Origin: Marinoscillum sp964351625
GTDB lineage: Bacteria; Bacteroidota; Bacteroidia; Cytophagales; Cyclobacteriaceae
Length of the DNA stretch: 64,000 nucleotides
Direction: 5' to 3'
Assembly: GCA_964351625.1 (NCBI GenBank)
Contig: CAYGOV010000002.1
Location: forward strand, 1-64,000
Position numbers and translations under genes: made by a program. This document shows positions 49,610-58,899 of this stretch, one piece after another. How positions within the stretch are numbered: the stretch's first letter is position 1; each line of letters opens with the position of its first letter. The notes below the pieces were generated by a model. The model saw only the letters and a program-made list of their open reading frames with translations, had not been told where the DNA came from and did no database searches.

Positions 49610-51460
49610 ATGCTCCAAAAACACTGGCAAATTTTACTTTTTGTTCTGGGGTCGCTTTTAGCCAATCTAATTTCCGCACAGTCAACTTTGGATAGTCTTA
49701 AATCCGTGGATTTAGAATCTTATGCACTGGAGGTGCAGTTGGCCACTTACGAGGCAATTGTTATTAAATCGCTATATAATGAAGATTCCACCCTTAAGTA
49801 TGCAAACATCATGTTGGATGCTTCAAAAGGTAAAAGTGCAAAGTTTCACGCCTCTGCATGTGCTTATATTGGTCAATCCTATTCCGCAAGAGGTGATTAT
49901 GAAACAGCTTTAAAGTTCCTGCTTGAGGGAATGGAGCTCGAAGATCAACTGAACAATAATGAGTCCTTGTTTTTGAAAATGGTCCTTGCTGGGCTTTATG
50001 GTAACCTTGAGGAGATGGACAGAATGAGTGAGCTATCGCTTTCTATTGTTAGCGATGAGTTAAAAAACGGGACGGAGGTCAATGAAGCACTTGTGGCCAT
50101 GATGTACAATAACCTCGCTCAAGGATTTTATCAAAACAACACTTTCGATTCGGCGCTTTTCTATTTTCAGAAAGCAGGGCAATCCTGCTCGGAGACTTCA
50201 TATCCAGGTTTTGGAGTTTTTGTTCGGGGCAATATTGGTATGGTTTATAATAAACTTGGGCGATATGTTGAAGCTGTGCCTTTATTGGACTCGGCGATCT
50301 TGAATGTAAGGAAAAACAAAGATGTTTTGAGTCTTTCTACGTTTTTGCTGATCCTAGCAGAGGTCAAAATCAATCTTGGTGATTTGAGTGAAGCAGAGAA
50401 ATTCCTTTTGGAAAGCCTATCCATAGGAGAGGCCAATTCTCTGAAAGAGCAAATAAGAGATGCCAGTAGGATGTTGAGTGAGCTTTATCAGCAGTTGGAT
50501 AATTATAAACTTGGGTTGGTTTATTATCAGCAGTACCGCTCGTATGACGACAGTATTACCAATCTGAATGCGGTGAAAAACATTGCCAACATGCGAAAGG
50601 AATTTGAAGTAGGGCAAAAGCAAGTGGAAGTCGACCTTTTGACAGCAGAGAAGAAAAACCAACAGTTTGTCTTAGTTGCGGTGGCGATATTTGCGATCCT
50701 CCTGATGGTTTTAGCTGCTGTTATTTTCAAATATTACAAAAGCAAAGCACGAGTCACAGAACAATTGGAAGAGTTAAATGCGACAAAGGACAAGTTCTTC
50801 TCCATTATCTCACACGATTTGCGCGGACCTATCAGCTCTTTTATGGGCATCAGCCGAATCATCAAGTTTATGGTGAAAGCTAAGGAAACAGAGCAACTGC
50901 TAGAAGTGGCAGATGATATCGAAAACTCGGTAGACAAACTTTCAACTCTTCTAGACAATCTCCTCAATTGGGCCATGCAGCAGCAAGGTCAAATCCCATA
51001 TTCGCCAGAGCATATAGATCTGAATAAAATGGTGTTGGACCTTTCGAGTACTCTCAAAATGATGGCAGAGAGTAAGCAAATAAGATTATTGACCGAACTT
51101 CCAGAGAATTTGATCATATGGGCAGATCGAAATACGACAATGACGATATTAAGGAACCTAACATCTAATGCACTTAAATTTACCCATGAAGAAGGTCAAG
51201 TAACTATAGCTGCTTATTCAGAAGATGGGGATGTGATTATCACTATTTCAGATACCGGAGTAGGAATGCCCCAAGAAAAGCTTGATGGTCTTTTTGATCT
51301 TGGCCATAAGAAGAGCACTTATGGTACAGCAGGAGAAAAGGGCTTAGGTTTAGGTCTTCAATTGGTAAAAGAGTTTGTGTTGCTGAATAAGGGTAAAATA
51401 AGTGCACAGAGTGAAGAAGGAAAGGGAACAAGCTTTTTGGTGAAACTTCCAACAGACTAA
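49610..51460 (+). CDS. TPR-containing sensor histidine kinase (first of a pair)
   Basis: 616 residues. A signal peptide (about 1-24, ending ISAQ) is followed by periplasmic TPR repeats (about 40-330) with 'AYIGQSYSARGDYETALKFL' and 'DNYKLGLVYYQQYRSYDDSI' type pairs. One membrane helix (about 347-369), then a coiled linker, HisKA with the phospho-His in FSIISHDLRGPISSF, and HATPase with NALKFTHEEG, DTGVGMPQEKLD and GLGLGLQLVKEF. This architecture (TPR outside, kinase inside) is common in Bacteroidota and often found without a cognate regulator next door, as here. Confidence 0.9.
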   Translation: MLQKHWQILLFVLGSLLANLISAQSTLDSLKSVDLESYALEVQLATYEAIVIKSLYNEDSTLKYANIMLDASKGKSAKFHASACAYIGQSYSARGDYETALKFLLEGMELEDQLNNNESLFLKMVLAGLYGNLEEMDRMSELSLSIVSDELKNGTEVNEALVAMMYNNLAQGFYQNNTFDSALFYFQKAGQSCSETSYPGFGVFVRGNIGMVYNKLGRYVEAVPLLDSAILNVRKNKDVLSLSTFLLILAEVKINLGDLSEAEKFLLESLSIGEANSLKEQIRDASRMLSELYQQLDNYKLGLVYYQQYRSYDDSITNLNAVKNIANMRKEFEVGQKQVEVDLLTAEKKNQQFVLVAVAIFAILLMVLAAVIFKYYKSKARVTEQLEELNATKDKFFSIISHDLRGPISSFMGISRIIKFMVKAKETEQLLEVADDIENSVDKLSTLLDNLLNWAMQQQGQIPYSPEHIDLNKMVLDLSSTLKMMAESKQIRLLTELPENLIIWADRNTTMTILRNLTSNALKFTHEEGQVTIAAYSEDGDVIITISDTGVGMPQEKLDGLFDLGHKKSTYGTAGEKGLGLGLQLVKEFVLLNKGKISAQSEEGKGTSFLVKLPTD

Positions 51461-51499
51461 TATTTTTAAGCTTTGGGTCAAATGACTTATCTTCATAGC

Positions 51500-53374
51500 A
51501 TGCCTTCTCGAAAGACGTTATTATCAATTCTATTATTGGCAGTTAGCAGCATCAATTTCGGGCAGTCCATATCTCTTTCAGATAGCATAGATTCGGAGTT
51601 AAAAGGCTTATATAAGGGGGATCCCTCGCGACTCGAACTTCTCAATCTTGCTGCAGAGTATCAAGCGGATCCAAATCGTAAGCTGGCTTACTCAGATAGC
51701 CTTCTAAATCTTGCTCTTGAGCTCAACGAAAGGAAATATCTACATTGGGCATATTACCATCAAGGACAGGCATACCGTATTATGGGTGATTTTGATGTAG
51801 CGATATACTCTTTTTTCAAGGCACTAGATTATGCGGAGAAATCTGATTTTGAAAAAGGAAAGGCCAACACCCTTACAGCATTAGCGGATACCTATTCTCT
51901 TCTTGGCGACCATGCCAACTCATTGATCTATTATAAAAAGGCAATGACGTATTTGCCGAGCAATGACAGCACGCTCATAGCAAATCTCCTCTTAAATGTT
52001 GGAGATGAATTCTACATGACTGGAAGGTTAGATTCTGCACTCACTTTCTTCGAAGAGTCAAAGCTTATTTATCAATCTCTTGGTCTTGATCCTGCGGGAC
52101 TTGCATATAATTTTGGAAATATTGGTTTGGTACAAGCTGAAATGGGCGATATGGCTTTGGCTGAGATGAACATGACAAATGCACTTCATTCATTAAATGT
52201 CCAAGGAGATTACTATGGTGTAGCCATATTCCTTACGAGAATGTCTGATATCTGCCGCCGAAAGGGGTATCTCATTAAAGCCAAGAATTTCGCTGATTCC
52301 AGTTTGGTAATTGCTAAACGATATGATTTGAAATCAGAGATACGGGATAACAGTATGCGACTCGCTGACCTATATGCTATGAGTGATGATTATGAGGCTG
52401 CGTATGAATTTCATCAGCAATACGTAGCACTTAAGGATAGCTTATCAAAGGATGAACTCATAAGAAGGGTAGAAAGCCTTGAAGGAGCCTTCGCTCTTGC
52501 TAGTAAGCAAGGTGAGGTGCAGTTGCTTAATAAGAGTCGAGAATACCAACAGACCATCATTTATTCGGCTATTGGCGTGCTCATCGTTCTCCTCATTTTT
52601 GTTTTTGTTTTCTATAGCTACTATCGAAGCAAGGCTAGAATCAATAAGAAACTAGAGGAACAAAAATTAGCTTTGGAGCAACTTAACCAAACAAAGGATA
52701 AATTTTTTTCTATTATTTCACATGATTTGAGAGGCCCAATTAGTTCATTTCATGGTATTGGCTTGTTGATCAAGCATTTTGTGCAAACCAAGGACACAGA
52801 GCAATTAATAGATGTGGCAGACGATATTGATGTATCTGTCGATAGACTTGCTGGACTCCTCGATAATCTCTTAGGATGGGCCATGCAGCAACAAGGTAGT
52901 TTCCCTTATTTACCTGAACAAATATCCGTTTATGATTTGATTAGCGAGCTTATACTCACTCTCCACACTATGGCATTAAGTAAAGGTGTCGTAATAGTGA
53001 ATGAGATAGAAGAAGACATTGAAGTATATGCAGACAGAAATGCAACGATGACCATTTTCAGAAACTTGCTAAACAATGCACTAAAATTCACTCCGAGAGG
53101 TGGTACTGTGACGCTGAGGAGTAATAAGAGCAATGATGTGTCGGTAATACAAGTGATTGATACGGGTATTGGGTTAGATAAAAACCGCTTGGATCTCTTG
53201 TTTGGTTATGCTGATAAAAAGATTACTTATGGAACAGATGGTGAAAAAGGTATCGGACTAGGACTAAGCCTTGTGAATGAGTTTGTCCTAATGAATAAAG
53301 GATCTGTAAAAGTGGAAAGCGTATTGGGGAAAGGAAGTTCTTTTACAATCAACTTACCAGCTACTTCAAAATAA
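51500..53374 (+). CDS. TPR-containing sensor histidine kinase (second of a pair)
   Basis: 624 residues from the ATG giving MPSRKTLLS and a clean signal peptide. Periplasmic TPRs (about 55-330: 'HQGQAYRIMGDFDVAIYSFFKAL', 'YSLLGDHANSLIYYKKAM'), one membrane helix, HisKA with FSIISHDLRGPISSFHG, HATPase with NNALKFTPRGG, DTGIGLDKNRLD and GLGLSLVNEF. It is parallel to the first kinase in order and motifs, including the shared LAGLLDNLLGWAMQQQG/LLDNLLNWAMQQQG stretch, so the pair is a duplication. 39 bases separate them. It ends at a strong terminator. Confidence 0.9.
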   Translation: MPSRKTLLSILLLAVSSINFGQSISLSDSIDSELKGLYKGDPSRLELLNLAAEYQADPNRKLAYSDSLLNLALELNERKYLHWAYYHQGQAYRIMGDFDVAIYSFFKALDYAEKSDFEKGKANTLTALADTYSLLGDHANSLIYYKKAMTYLPSNDSTLIANLLLNVGDEFYMTGRLDSALTFFEESKLIYQSLGLDPAGLAYNFGNIGLVQAEMGDMALAEMNMTNALHSLNVQGDYYGVAIFLTRMSDICRRKGYLIKAKNFADSSLVIAKRYDLKSEIRDNSMRLADLYAMSDDYEAAYEFHQQYVALKDSLSKDELIRRVESLEGAFALASKQGEVQLLNKSREYQQTIIYSAIGVLIVLLIFVFVFYSYYRSKARINKKLEEQKLALEQLNQTKDKFFSIISHDLRGPISSFHGIGLLIKHFVQTKDTEQLIDVADDIDVSVDRLAGLLDNLLGWAMQQQGSFPYLPEQISVYDLISELILTLHTMALSKGVVIVNEIEEDIEVYADRNATMTIFRNLLNNALKFTPRGGTVTLRSNKSNDVSVIQVIDTGIGLDKNRLDLLFGYADKKITYGTDGEKGIGLGLSLVNEFVLMNKGSVKVESVLGKGSSFTINLPATSK

Positions 53375-53402
53375 AAAAGCCGTCCAAGTGGACGGCTTTT
53401 TT
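53373..53402. terminator. Bidirectional terminator after the second TPR kinase
   Basis: GCCGTCC (53379-53385) pairs with GGACGGC (53390-53396), extended by A6/T6 to 13 bp with loop AAGT. Its first arm begins in the stop codon of the kinase. It also serves the convergent gene at 53425. Confidence 0.9.
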
Positions 53403-53424
53403 ATAATTCTTTGAAGGAAAATTT

Positions 53425-53910
53425 TTAGAGACTTAAAGAGACCAACTGAGTGTAAACAGTCACAATTTCATCGTCTTCTTTGATATTTTCTAAAGCGATT
53501 TCAAAATCGGCCGTTGGTTGGTTACGAATGAAAATTGCTATATCTAGGATTTCTTCGAATTGGCTTGCTGCTTCATCCTTGTCTAAGAAACCGCTCTTTA
53601 CAGCTTTCTTGTAATATTTTTCTAATTTCTTAACTGAATAGTAGATCGCAGGCTTATCAATATAAGTGGTGGGAGTCGGCTGAATACCACCTCCTTCTAC
53701 TACTCTTGTATAGGAGTCGCGAATCAAATCAAGTTTCTTGCCTACATTATCGCCCATGTAATGAGATCGAACAGAAATTGATTCTAAAACCTCAGGTGAA
53801 ACTTTATCTTCAATCTTTCTGAAATAGAAATAATCTGCTTCGGTAGGCTGTGCAAATGAAGGAGTCAACATACCGAAAAGGATTGTCATAGCGAAGAGTG
53901 ACTTTTTCAT
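53425..53910 (-). CDS. Small secreted protein of unknown function
   Basis: 161 residues. A signal peptide (about 1-20, ending SFAQP) precedes a wholly helical, charged chain: 'YFYFRKIEDKVSPEVLESI', 'YYSVKKLEKYYKKAVKSGF', 'EEILDIAIFIRNQPTADFEI'. A Gly/Pro-rich hinge (GGGIQPTPTTYID) sits in the middle. It converges with the TPR kinases and diverges from nuoH. No family recognised. Confidence 0.65.
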   Translation of the reverse strand: MKKSLFAMTILFGMLTPSFAQPTEADYFYFRKIEDKVSPEVLESISVRSHYMGDNVGKKLDLIRDSYTRVVEGGGIQPTPTTYIDKPAIYYSVKKLEKYYKKAVKSGFLDKDEAASQFEEILDIAIFIRNQPTADFEIALENIKEDDEIVTVYTQLVSLSL

Positions 53911-53971
53911 ATTGTTAATATTTAAAAGTGGTTGTTAAATATTCTGTAAAAATATACTCTATTTATAAAAT

Positions 53972-53979
53972 TATCTTTG
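53972..53979 (+). promoter_or_regulatory. Candidate -7 element upstream of nuoH
   Basis: TATCTTTG fits TAnnTTTG exactly, but no TTG sits 19-21 bases upstream and nuoH starts about 190 bases downstream. Confidence 0.28.
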
Positions 53980-54170
53980 CTAAACCGCCCTATTTTAGAA
54001 AAGTTCAAATTTTTCAGAGTTGAGTAAAATTTATAAAAATAGATATTTGGTTTTTGCGATATTTTCAATTTTCCTAATCGATCTATGAGATTGGATCAAT
54101 CCTTTCAGCTTCTCATTACGATGGTCTAACTTTACAACATCTCATTTTTAAGGATTTTCTCATTCATTGG

Positions 54171-55226
54171 ATGATCACATTTCTGTTTTACCTGCCTTTT
54201 TTGCTGGGATTTGTTGTAGTTGGCGTGTACGCTGAGCGTAAGGTATCTGCTTTTATTCAGAATAGGCTTGGTCCAATGGAAGTTGGTCCTGTTGGTTTGT
54301 TCCAAACGATAGCGGATCTTTTGAAAATGCTACAGAAAGAGGATATTTTACCCAAAGCTGCGGACAAGCTACTTTTCCCAATTGCACCACTTGTTATTTT
54401 TGCCTCAATATTTGCTGGCTTTGCAGTGTTGCCGCTGACAGAAGGTGTAGGTGGATCGGGTGTTACAGTTGGTGTCTTCTATTTACTTGCTATAGTCTCC
54501 ATAGATGTGTTGGGTATATTGATGGCTGGCTGGGCCTCCAACAATAAATTAGCGATTTATGGTGCATTGCGTGCAGGTGCCCAGATCGTTTCTTACGAAA
54601 TTCCTTTGAGCTTGGCCGTGCTGGCAGTAGTAATGTATTCAGGAACGCTTGATCTACAGCAAATTGCTTATCAGCAGGGGATATTGGGAGAAACACAACA
54701 TTATCTCTTTGGCATTCAGTCAATAGAAGTCACGCAAGTCGGAGGATTTTTCAGTTGGAATCTTTTTAATAATCCATTCATGTGGCTGGCATTTATCATC
54801 TTTTTTATAGCCGGACTGGCAGAGTCAAACAGAACGCCTTTCGATTTACCTGAGTCCGAATCAGAGCTAATCGGCGGATACCATACAGAATACAGTGGTT
54901 TTCGCTGGGGGGTATTTATGTTAGCGGAATACGGGATGATGCTTTTGGTGTGCTTTTTAGCTGCTGTATTGTTCTTGGGCGGCTGGAATACGCCTTTACC
55001 AAATATTGGTGGATTAGAATTTGCGCTTTGGACCACCGGAACAGTCTGGGGTGCCTTTTGGTTAGTGTCAAAAGCGTCATTCTTGATATTCCTGCAAATG
55101 ATGGCGAGATGGACCTATCCGAGATTGCGGGTCGATCAGTTGATGTCACTTTCGTGGAAATACTTGACGCCTATAAGTATAGGCCTATTGTTTATTATTG
55201 GGATTTGGAAGATATGGCTCCTATGA
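54171..55226 (+). CDS. nuoH: NADH-quinone oxidoreductase subunit H
   Basis: 351 residues with eight or nine membrane helices. Landmarks: 'YAERKVSAFIQNRLGPMEVGP' (the H-subunit quinone-entry loop), 'ADLLKMLQKEDILPKAADK', 'AQIVSYEIPLSLAV', 'AESNRTPFDLPESESELIGGY' and 'FLIFLQMMARWTYPRLRVDQLM', ending in membrane helices. NuoH forms the quinone channel linking the peripheral and membrane arms of complex I. The stop overlaps nuoI (ATGA). The subunits usually found upstream (A to G) are absent from this position; the window holds about 260 noncoding bases instead. Confidence 0.95.
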   Translation: MITFLFYLPFLLGFVVVGVYAERKVSAFIQNRLGPMEVGPVGLFQTIADLLKMLQKEDILPKAADKLLFPIAPLVIFASIFAGFAVLPLTEGVGGSGVTVGVFYLLAIVSIDVLGILMAGWASNNKLAIYGALRAGAQIVSYEIPLSLAVLAVVMYSGTLDLQQIAYQQGILGETQHYLFGIQSIEVTQVGGFFSWNLFNNPFMWLAFIIFFIAGLAESNRTPFDLPESESELIGGYHTEYSGFRWGVFMLAEYGMMLLVCFLAAVLFLGGWNTPLPNIGGLEFALWTTGTVWGAFWLVSKASFLIFLQMMARWTYPRLRVDQLMSLSWKYLTPISIGLLFIIGIWKIWLL

Positions 55227-56146
55227 ACGCGTACTTCAGAAATATCAAAACGGCAGTGAGCACCATGACTGCAGGGCTCAAACTTACCTTCAGATATTTG
55301 TTTGAGGCGCGGAAATCTCGTACGCCTGTAGGAATAGCCGATCCAAGCTATTTTGATATAGATAAAGGAATCGTCACACTTCAGTATCCATACGAATCGC
55401 TTCCCGTGCCTGACGTAGGTCGCTATCGTCTGCACAATGAAATAGATGACTGTATCGTCTGTGACAAATGCGCCAAAGTTTGTCCAGTAGATTGTATAGA
55501 AATAGATGCGATCAAAGCACCTGAAGTTTTTGGGACGACTTCCGATGGTACACCAAAACGGATCCATGCTGCGAAATTTGACATTGATATGTCTAAATGC
55601 TGCTTTTGTGGGCTTTGCACCACAGTGTGCCCTACGGAATGTCTGACGATGACCAAAGCATACGATTTCAGCGAGTTTGATGTCAATGATCACGTCTATG
55701 CTTTTGGAAACATGAGTCTTGCAGACATTACGCAGAAGCGTCAGGATTTGGAAAAGCATGAAACGGAAAAGGCTGCAGCCAAAACGCAGGCAGTCGCTAA
55801 AGATACGAGTTTGCCCAAAGTAGGTGTGAAGCCACAAATGAAACCTAAAATGGGAGGAGCTAAGCCAATGCTCAAGCCAAAAAGCTCTACAGATAATCCA
55901 GAGGAGCTAAAGCTAGAAAGTAGTGATCAGGTTAAGCCAAAGGTAAAGCCAGTTTTCAAACCAAAGCCGATGATGAAGGCAAAACCTGTCATTGCCCCAA
56001 AGCCAATAGAATCAAAGGTTGACGCCAAAACACAGCCAATAAGTGAAGACTCGGAAAACAAAAATACTTCTGAGGAGCCAGCAAAACCGAAATTTCGCCC
56101 AAGGCCGATGATCAAAAAGAAACCCAAGCCGGATGAAAATGACTGA
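55223..56146 (+). CDS. nuoI: NADH-quinone oxidoreductase subunit I with long basic tail
   Basis: 307 residues, starting at the ATGA overlapping nuoH; an open frame extends leftward into nuoH but is not needed. Two 4Fe-4S motifs are intact: Cys77-x2-Cys80-x2-Cys83-x3-Cys87-Pro and Cys126-x2-Cys129-x2-Cys132-x3-Cys136-Pro, the N6a/N6b clusters. Most NuoI proteins end near residue 165-180; this one continues for about 125 residues as a Lys/Pro/Met-rich, disordered tail (200-307, repeats such as KPKPM, KPMMKAKP, FKPKPM). The gene overlaps nuoJ by 14 bases. Confidence 0.93.
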   Translation: MNAYFRNIKTAVSTMTAGLKLTFRYLFEARKSRTPVGIADPSYFDIDKGIVTLQYPYESLPVPDVGRYRLHNEIDDCIVCDKCAKVCPVDCIEIDAIKAPEVFGTTSDGTPKRIHAAKFDIDMSKCCFCGLCTTVCPTECLTMTKAYDFSEFDVNDHVYAFGNMSLADITQKRQDLEKHETEKAAAKTQAVAKDTSLPKVGVKPQMKPKMGGAKPMLKPKSSTDNPEELKLESSDQVKPKVKPVFKPKPMMKAKPVIAPKPIESKVDAKTQPISEDSENKNTSEEPAKPKFRPRPMIKKKPKPDEND

Positions 56147-56636
56147 CGTGTTGATCATCATATTCACTGCAATGACGGTGCTGCCCGTGCTTTACTTGCT
56201 GTTTACCAAAGATGTGATTCGTGCAGCTTTCGCATTTGTCTTGTATTTGCTTGGTGTAGCGGGACTTTACGTCCTGCTCAATAGTGAACTTATGGCAGTG
56301 GTGCAGCTACTGATTTATGCTGGTGGTGTCATCGTATTGCTGCTATTCGGTATCATGCTGACGAAGCGTACAGGTGATGAGGGGATTTTCACTGGTCATA
56401 GAAATGTCTGGCTTTCCAGTTTGGTTGTTTTAATTCTTGGTGGAATGTTATTCCGATGGTTGATCACCGCCTCAATACCTACTGCGGAACAAAAGGAGTT
56501 TGCCGGAGATCAAGTCCGAGAGATCGGTGTGCTTTTTCTTACAGATTATATAATCGCATTTGAAGTGATAGCTGTCTTGCTTTTGGTTGCTCTGGTAGGG
56601 GCTAGTTTTTTGGCCAATAAATCCAGTCAAAAATGA
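56133..56636 (+). CDS. nuoJ: NADH-quinone oxidoreductase subunit J
   Basis: 167 residues with five membrane helices, typical length. The conserved 'LLLFGIMLTKR' helix follows a 'ELMAVVQLLIYAGGVIVL' segment that is the signature of the J/ND6 subunit. Two possible starts (56133, 56139) lie in the nuoI overlap. It forms part of the membrane arm next to NuoH/K/A. Its stop overlaps nuoK (ATGA). Confidence 0.93.
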   Translation: MKMTDVLIIIFTAMTVLPVLYLLFTKDVIRAAFAFVLYLLGVAGLYVLLNSELMAVVQLLIYAGGVIVLLLFGIMLTKRTGDEGIFTGHRNVWLSSLVVLILGGMLFRWLITASIPTAEQKEFAGDQVREIGVLFLTDYIIAFEVIAVLLLVALVGASFLANKSSQK

Positions 56637-56941
56637 GCACACTACCAATCGCATACTTTTTGACCCTGTCGGGATTCTTGCTTCTTGCAGGGCTTTTGAT
56701 CGTTTTGATCAAGCGGAATGTCATTTTTGTATTGATTGGCATTGAGCTAATGCTGAATGCAGCCAATCTCAATTTGGTCGTATTTTCTAGATACGATCCT
56801 ACGTTAGCAGGCCAAGTTTTTGCTATATTTTCTGTGGTGATAGCCGCGGCAGAAGCGGCCATTGCTTTGGCTATTTTGCTCAATGTGGTCAAATATTACA
56901 AGTCTTCTGATTTGGATGAATTCAACTTGCTAGAGCATTGA
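56633..56941 (+). CDS. nuoK: NADH-quinone oxidoreductase subunit K
   Basis: 102 residues, three membrane helices, the usual size for NuoK/ND4L. The second helix carries the key Glu in 'VLIGIELMLNAANLN' and the third 'AAAEAAIALAILLNV' the second conserved Glu, both needed for proton transfer. The start overlaps the nuoJ stop (ATGA) and its TGA stop overlaps the ATG of nuoL. Confidence 0.95.
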   Translation: MSTLPIAYFLTLSGFLLLAGLLIVLIKRNVIFVLIGIELMLNAANLNLVVFSRYDPTLAGQVFAIFSVVIAAAEAAIALAILLNVVKYYKSSDLDEFNLLEH

Positions 56942-58890
56942 TGAGCGCGCTTAGCTACATATTGTTAGTAGGGTTTGCTCCATTATTAGGCGCTTTGCTT
57001 ACCTATATATTAGGCAAGAAAAACGCCCTAAAAGTATATTGGATTGGCCCTGTGCTGACATTTAGTGCAAGCGGTCTACTTTTCAATGCTGCCCTGAATG
57101 AAACGCTTTACTTGAAATGGCAATGGCTTCCCGGAATGGAACTTGGCTGGGCGATAGACGCCATGAGTGGATTGCTCATTCTATTGGTCGCTTTCATTTC
57201 ATTGCTCGTGCATCTATTTTCCGCACATTATATGTCTGGTGAAGCACATGTCCACCGATACTTCGGAAAGCTTGGTTTTTTCAGTGCTTCTATGCTGGGT
57301 CTATTGATGTCTGATCATTTGGTGCTCGTATTTATATTTTGGGAGTTGGTTGGTTTTTCTTCCTATCTGCTCATTGGGTTTTGGTTTCAAGATGGAGAAA
57401 AGGCTATAGCCGCACGTCAAGCTTTTATGATCAATAGAGTAGCGGATGCAGGGCTTTTGATTGGAGTCATCTTAATGGTGGGCGTCTTGGATCAGCCTTA
57501 TTTATCTTCTTTAGATACATTTCAAGAAACTTGGATTTATCAACTTGTAGGTCTTGGTTTGATGATTGGGGCATTTGGTAAGTCTGCTCAATTTCCATTT
57601 TATGGCTGGTTGCCTAAGGCAATGGCTGGGCCAACTCCTGTTTCTGCATTAATCCACGCGGCTACAATGGTCACTTTGGGCGTCTATCTTTTGATACGAG
57701 TGCAGCCAATTTTGACACCTTTTATACTTTCTACGATTGCAGTAGTTGGGACTATTACTGCGCTGATGGCTGCTATTTCTGCGCTTACGCAATTCGACAT
57801 TAAAAAAGTGCTGGCATACTCCACAATTTCTCAATTGGGTTATATGATCATGGGTATAGGGGTTGGCGCTTCGGATGCTTCACTTTTTCATCTTTGGACG
57901 CATGCTTTCTTCAAAGCTGGCCTGTTTTTAGGAGCAGGAGCTGTGATTCATTATTTGCATCAGGCACATCATAATGACGCTTTTGATGCCCAAGACATGC
58001 GAAGCATGGGAGGGTTGAAAAAGAACTTACCCCTTACCTCCGCAGCATTTACTATATGTGCCTTGGCCTTGGCAGGACTTCCATTGTTTTCGGGATTTTT
58101 GTCCAAAGAAGGCATACTCACTGGCGCTGCAAACTGGTCGTTGGCAGGTGATTCATGGCGGTATTTGGTACCAGCATTTGGATTGATTACTGCTGTGCTC
58201 ACACCTTTTTATATAGGCAGACAAGTGCTATTGGTTTTTCATGGCAAGCCGAGAGACGACCGTCAAACTATTGGAGGAATGGAGCCATTAATCAAATTGG
58301 CATTACCACTTTCCATTTTGGCCGTTGGTTCTATCTGGATTTTCCACTCGCTAAATCCTCTTGATGCGCATGGCTGGTATTTTACTGATTTACTACCTAA
58401 GACCATGATTTCTTCTGTGACTCACGGAGGAGGAGTTGGTATAATTATCATGATTCTATCCCTTTTTGCAGTGGTTATTGGTTTGTTGATGGCCTATACT
58501 CGCTATGGCGAAAAAAATAACTCTGTTGAACCGCGAAGCTTCCGAGAGCCGTCTACAATGATTGCTAAGATCTCATGGAACAGTTGGTATGTGGAACGAT
58601 CTTATTATTTGATTTCTCGTGGGTATTTGCAGCTCTGCCATAGACTACTTTGGGTTGATAAAAAAGTTATAGATAGTGCCGTCGATGGCTTGGGAATAAT
58701 TACTGTAGTAGCTAGCAAAGTCTTTGCAATCCTTGACCGTGAGGTTATTGATGGAGTGGTTAATTTCGCAGCGTGGATTTCTCGGGGGTTGGGTGGCTCA
58801 TTCGCCAAAATACAATCGGGAAAGGTGCAAAACCAGTTGGTTTGGTTGATAATAATGCTTTTGCTACTGATTATTTGGATTCAGTTTTAG
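56941..58890 (+). CDS. nuoL: NADH-quinone oxidoreductase subunit L
   Basis: 649 residues from the ATG at 56941 (a TTG three bases earlier is unlikely). Antiporter-like subunit with about 14-16 membrane helices. Proton-channel residues lie in FIFWELVGFSSYLLIGFWF and 'AFGKSAQFPFYGWLPKAMAGPTPVSALIHAATMV', with 'KKVLAYSTISQLGYM' and 'GLPLFSGFLSKEGIL' in later helices. A long amphipathic lateral helix and final helix occupy the last 150 residues, as in all NuoL. The gene directly follows nuoK. Confidence 0.94.
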   Translation: MSALSYILLVGFAPLLGALLTYILGKKNALKVYWIGPVLTFSASGLLFNAALNETLYLKWQWLPGMELGWAIDAMSGLLILLVAFISLLVHLFSAHYMSGEAHVHRYFGKLGFFSASMLGLLMSDHLVLVFIFWELVGFSSYLLIGFWFQDGEKAIAARQAFMINRVADAGLLIGVILMVGVLDQPYLSSLDTFQETWIYQLVGLGLMIGAFGKSAQFPFYGWLPKAMAGPTPVSALIHAATMVTLGVYLLIRVQPILTPFILSTIAVVGTITALMAAISALTQFDIKKVLAYSTISQLGYMIMGIGVGASDASLFHLWTHAFFKAGLFLGAGAVIHYLHQAHHNDAFDAQDMRSMGGLKKNLPLTSAAFTICALALAGLPLFSGFLSKEGILTGAANWSLAGDSWRYLVPAFGLITAVLTPFYIGRQVLLVFHGKPRDDRQTIGGMEPLIKLALPLSILAVGSIWIFHSLNPLDAHGWYFTDLLPKTMISSVTHGGGVGIIIMILSLFAVVIGLLMAYTRYGEKNNSVEPRSFREPSTMIAKISWNSWYVERSYYLISRGYLQLCHRLLWVDKKVIDSAVDGLGIITVVASKVFAILDREVIDGVVNFAAWISRGLGGSFAKIQSGKVQNQLVWLIIMLLLLIIWIQF

Positions 58891-58899
58891 CTTGAAGAT

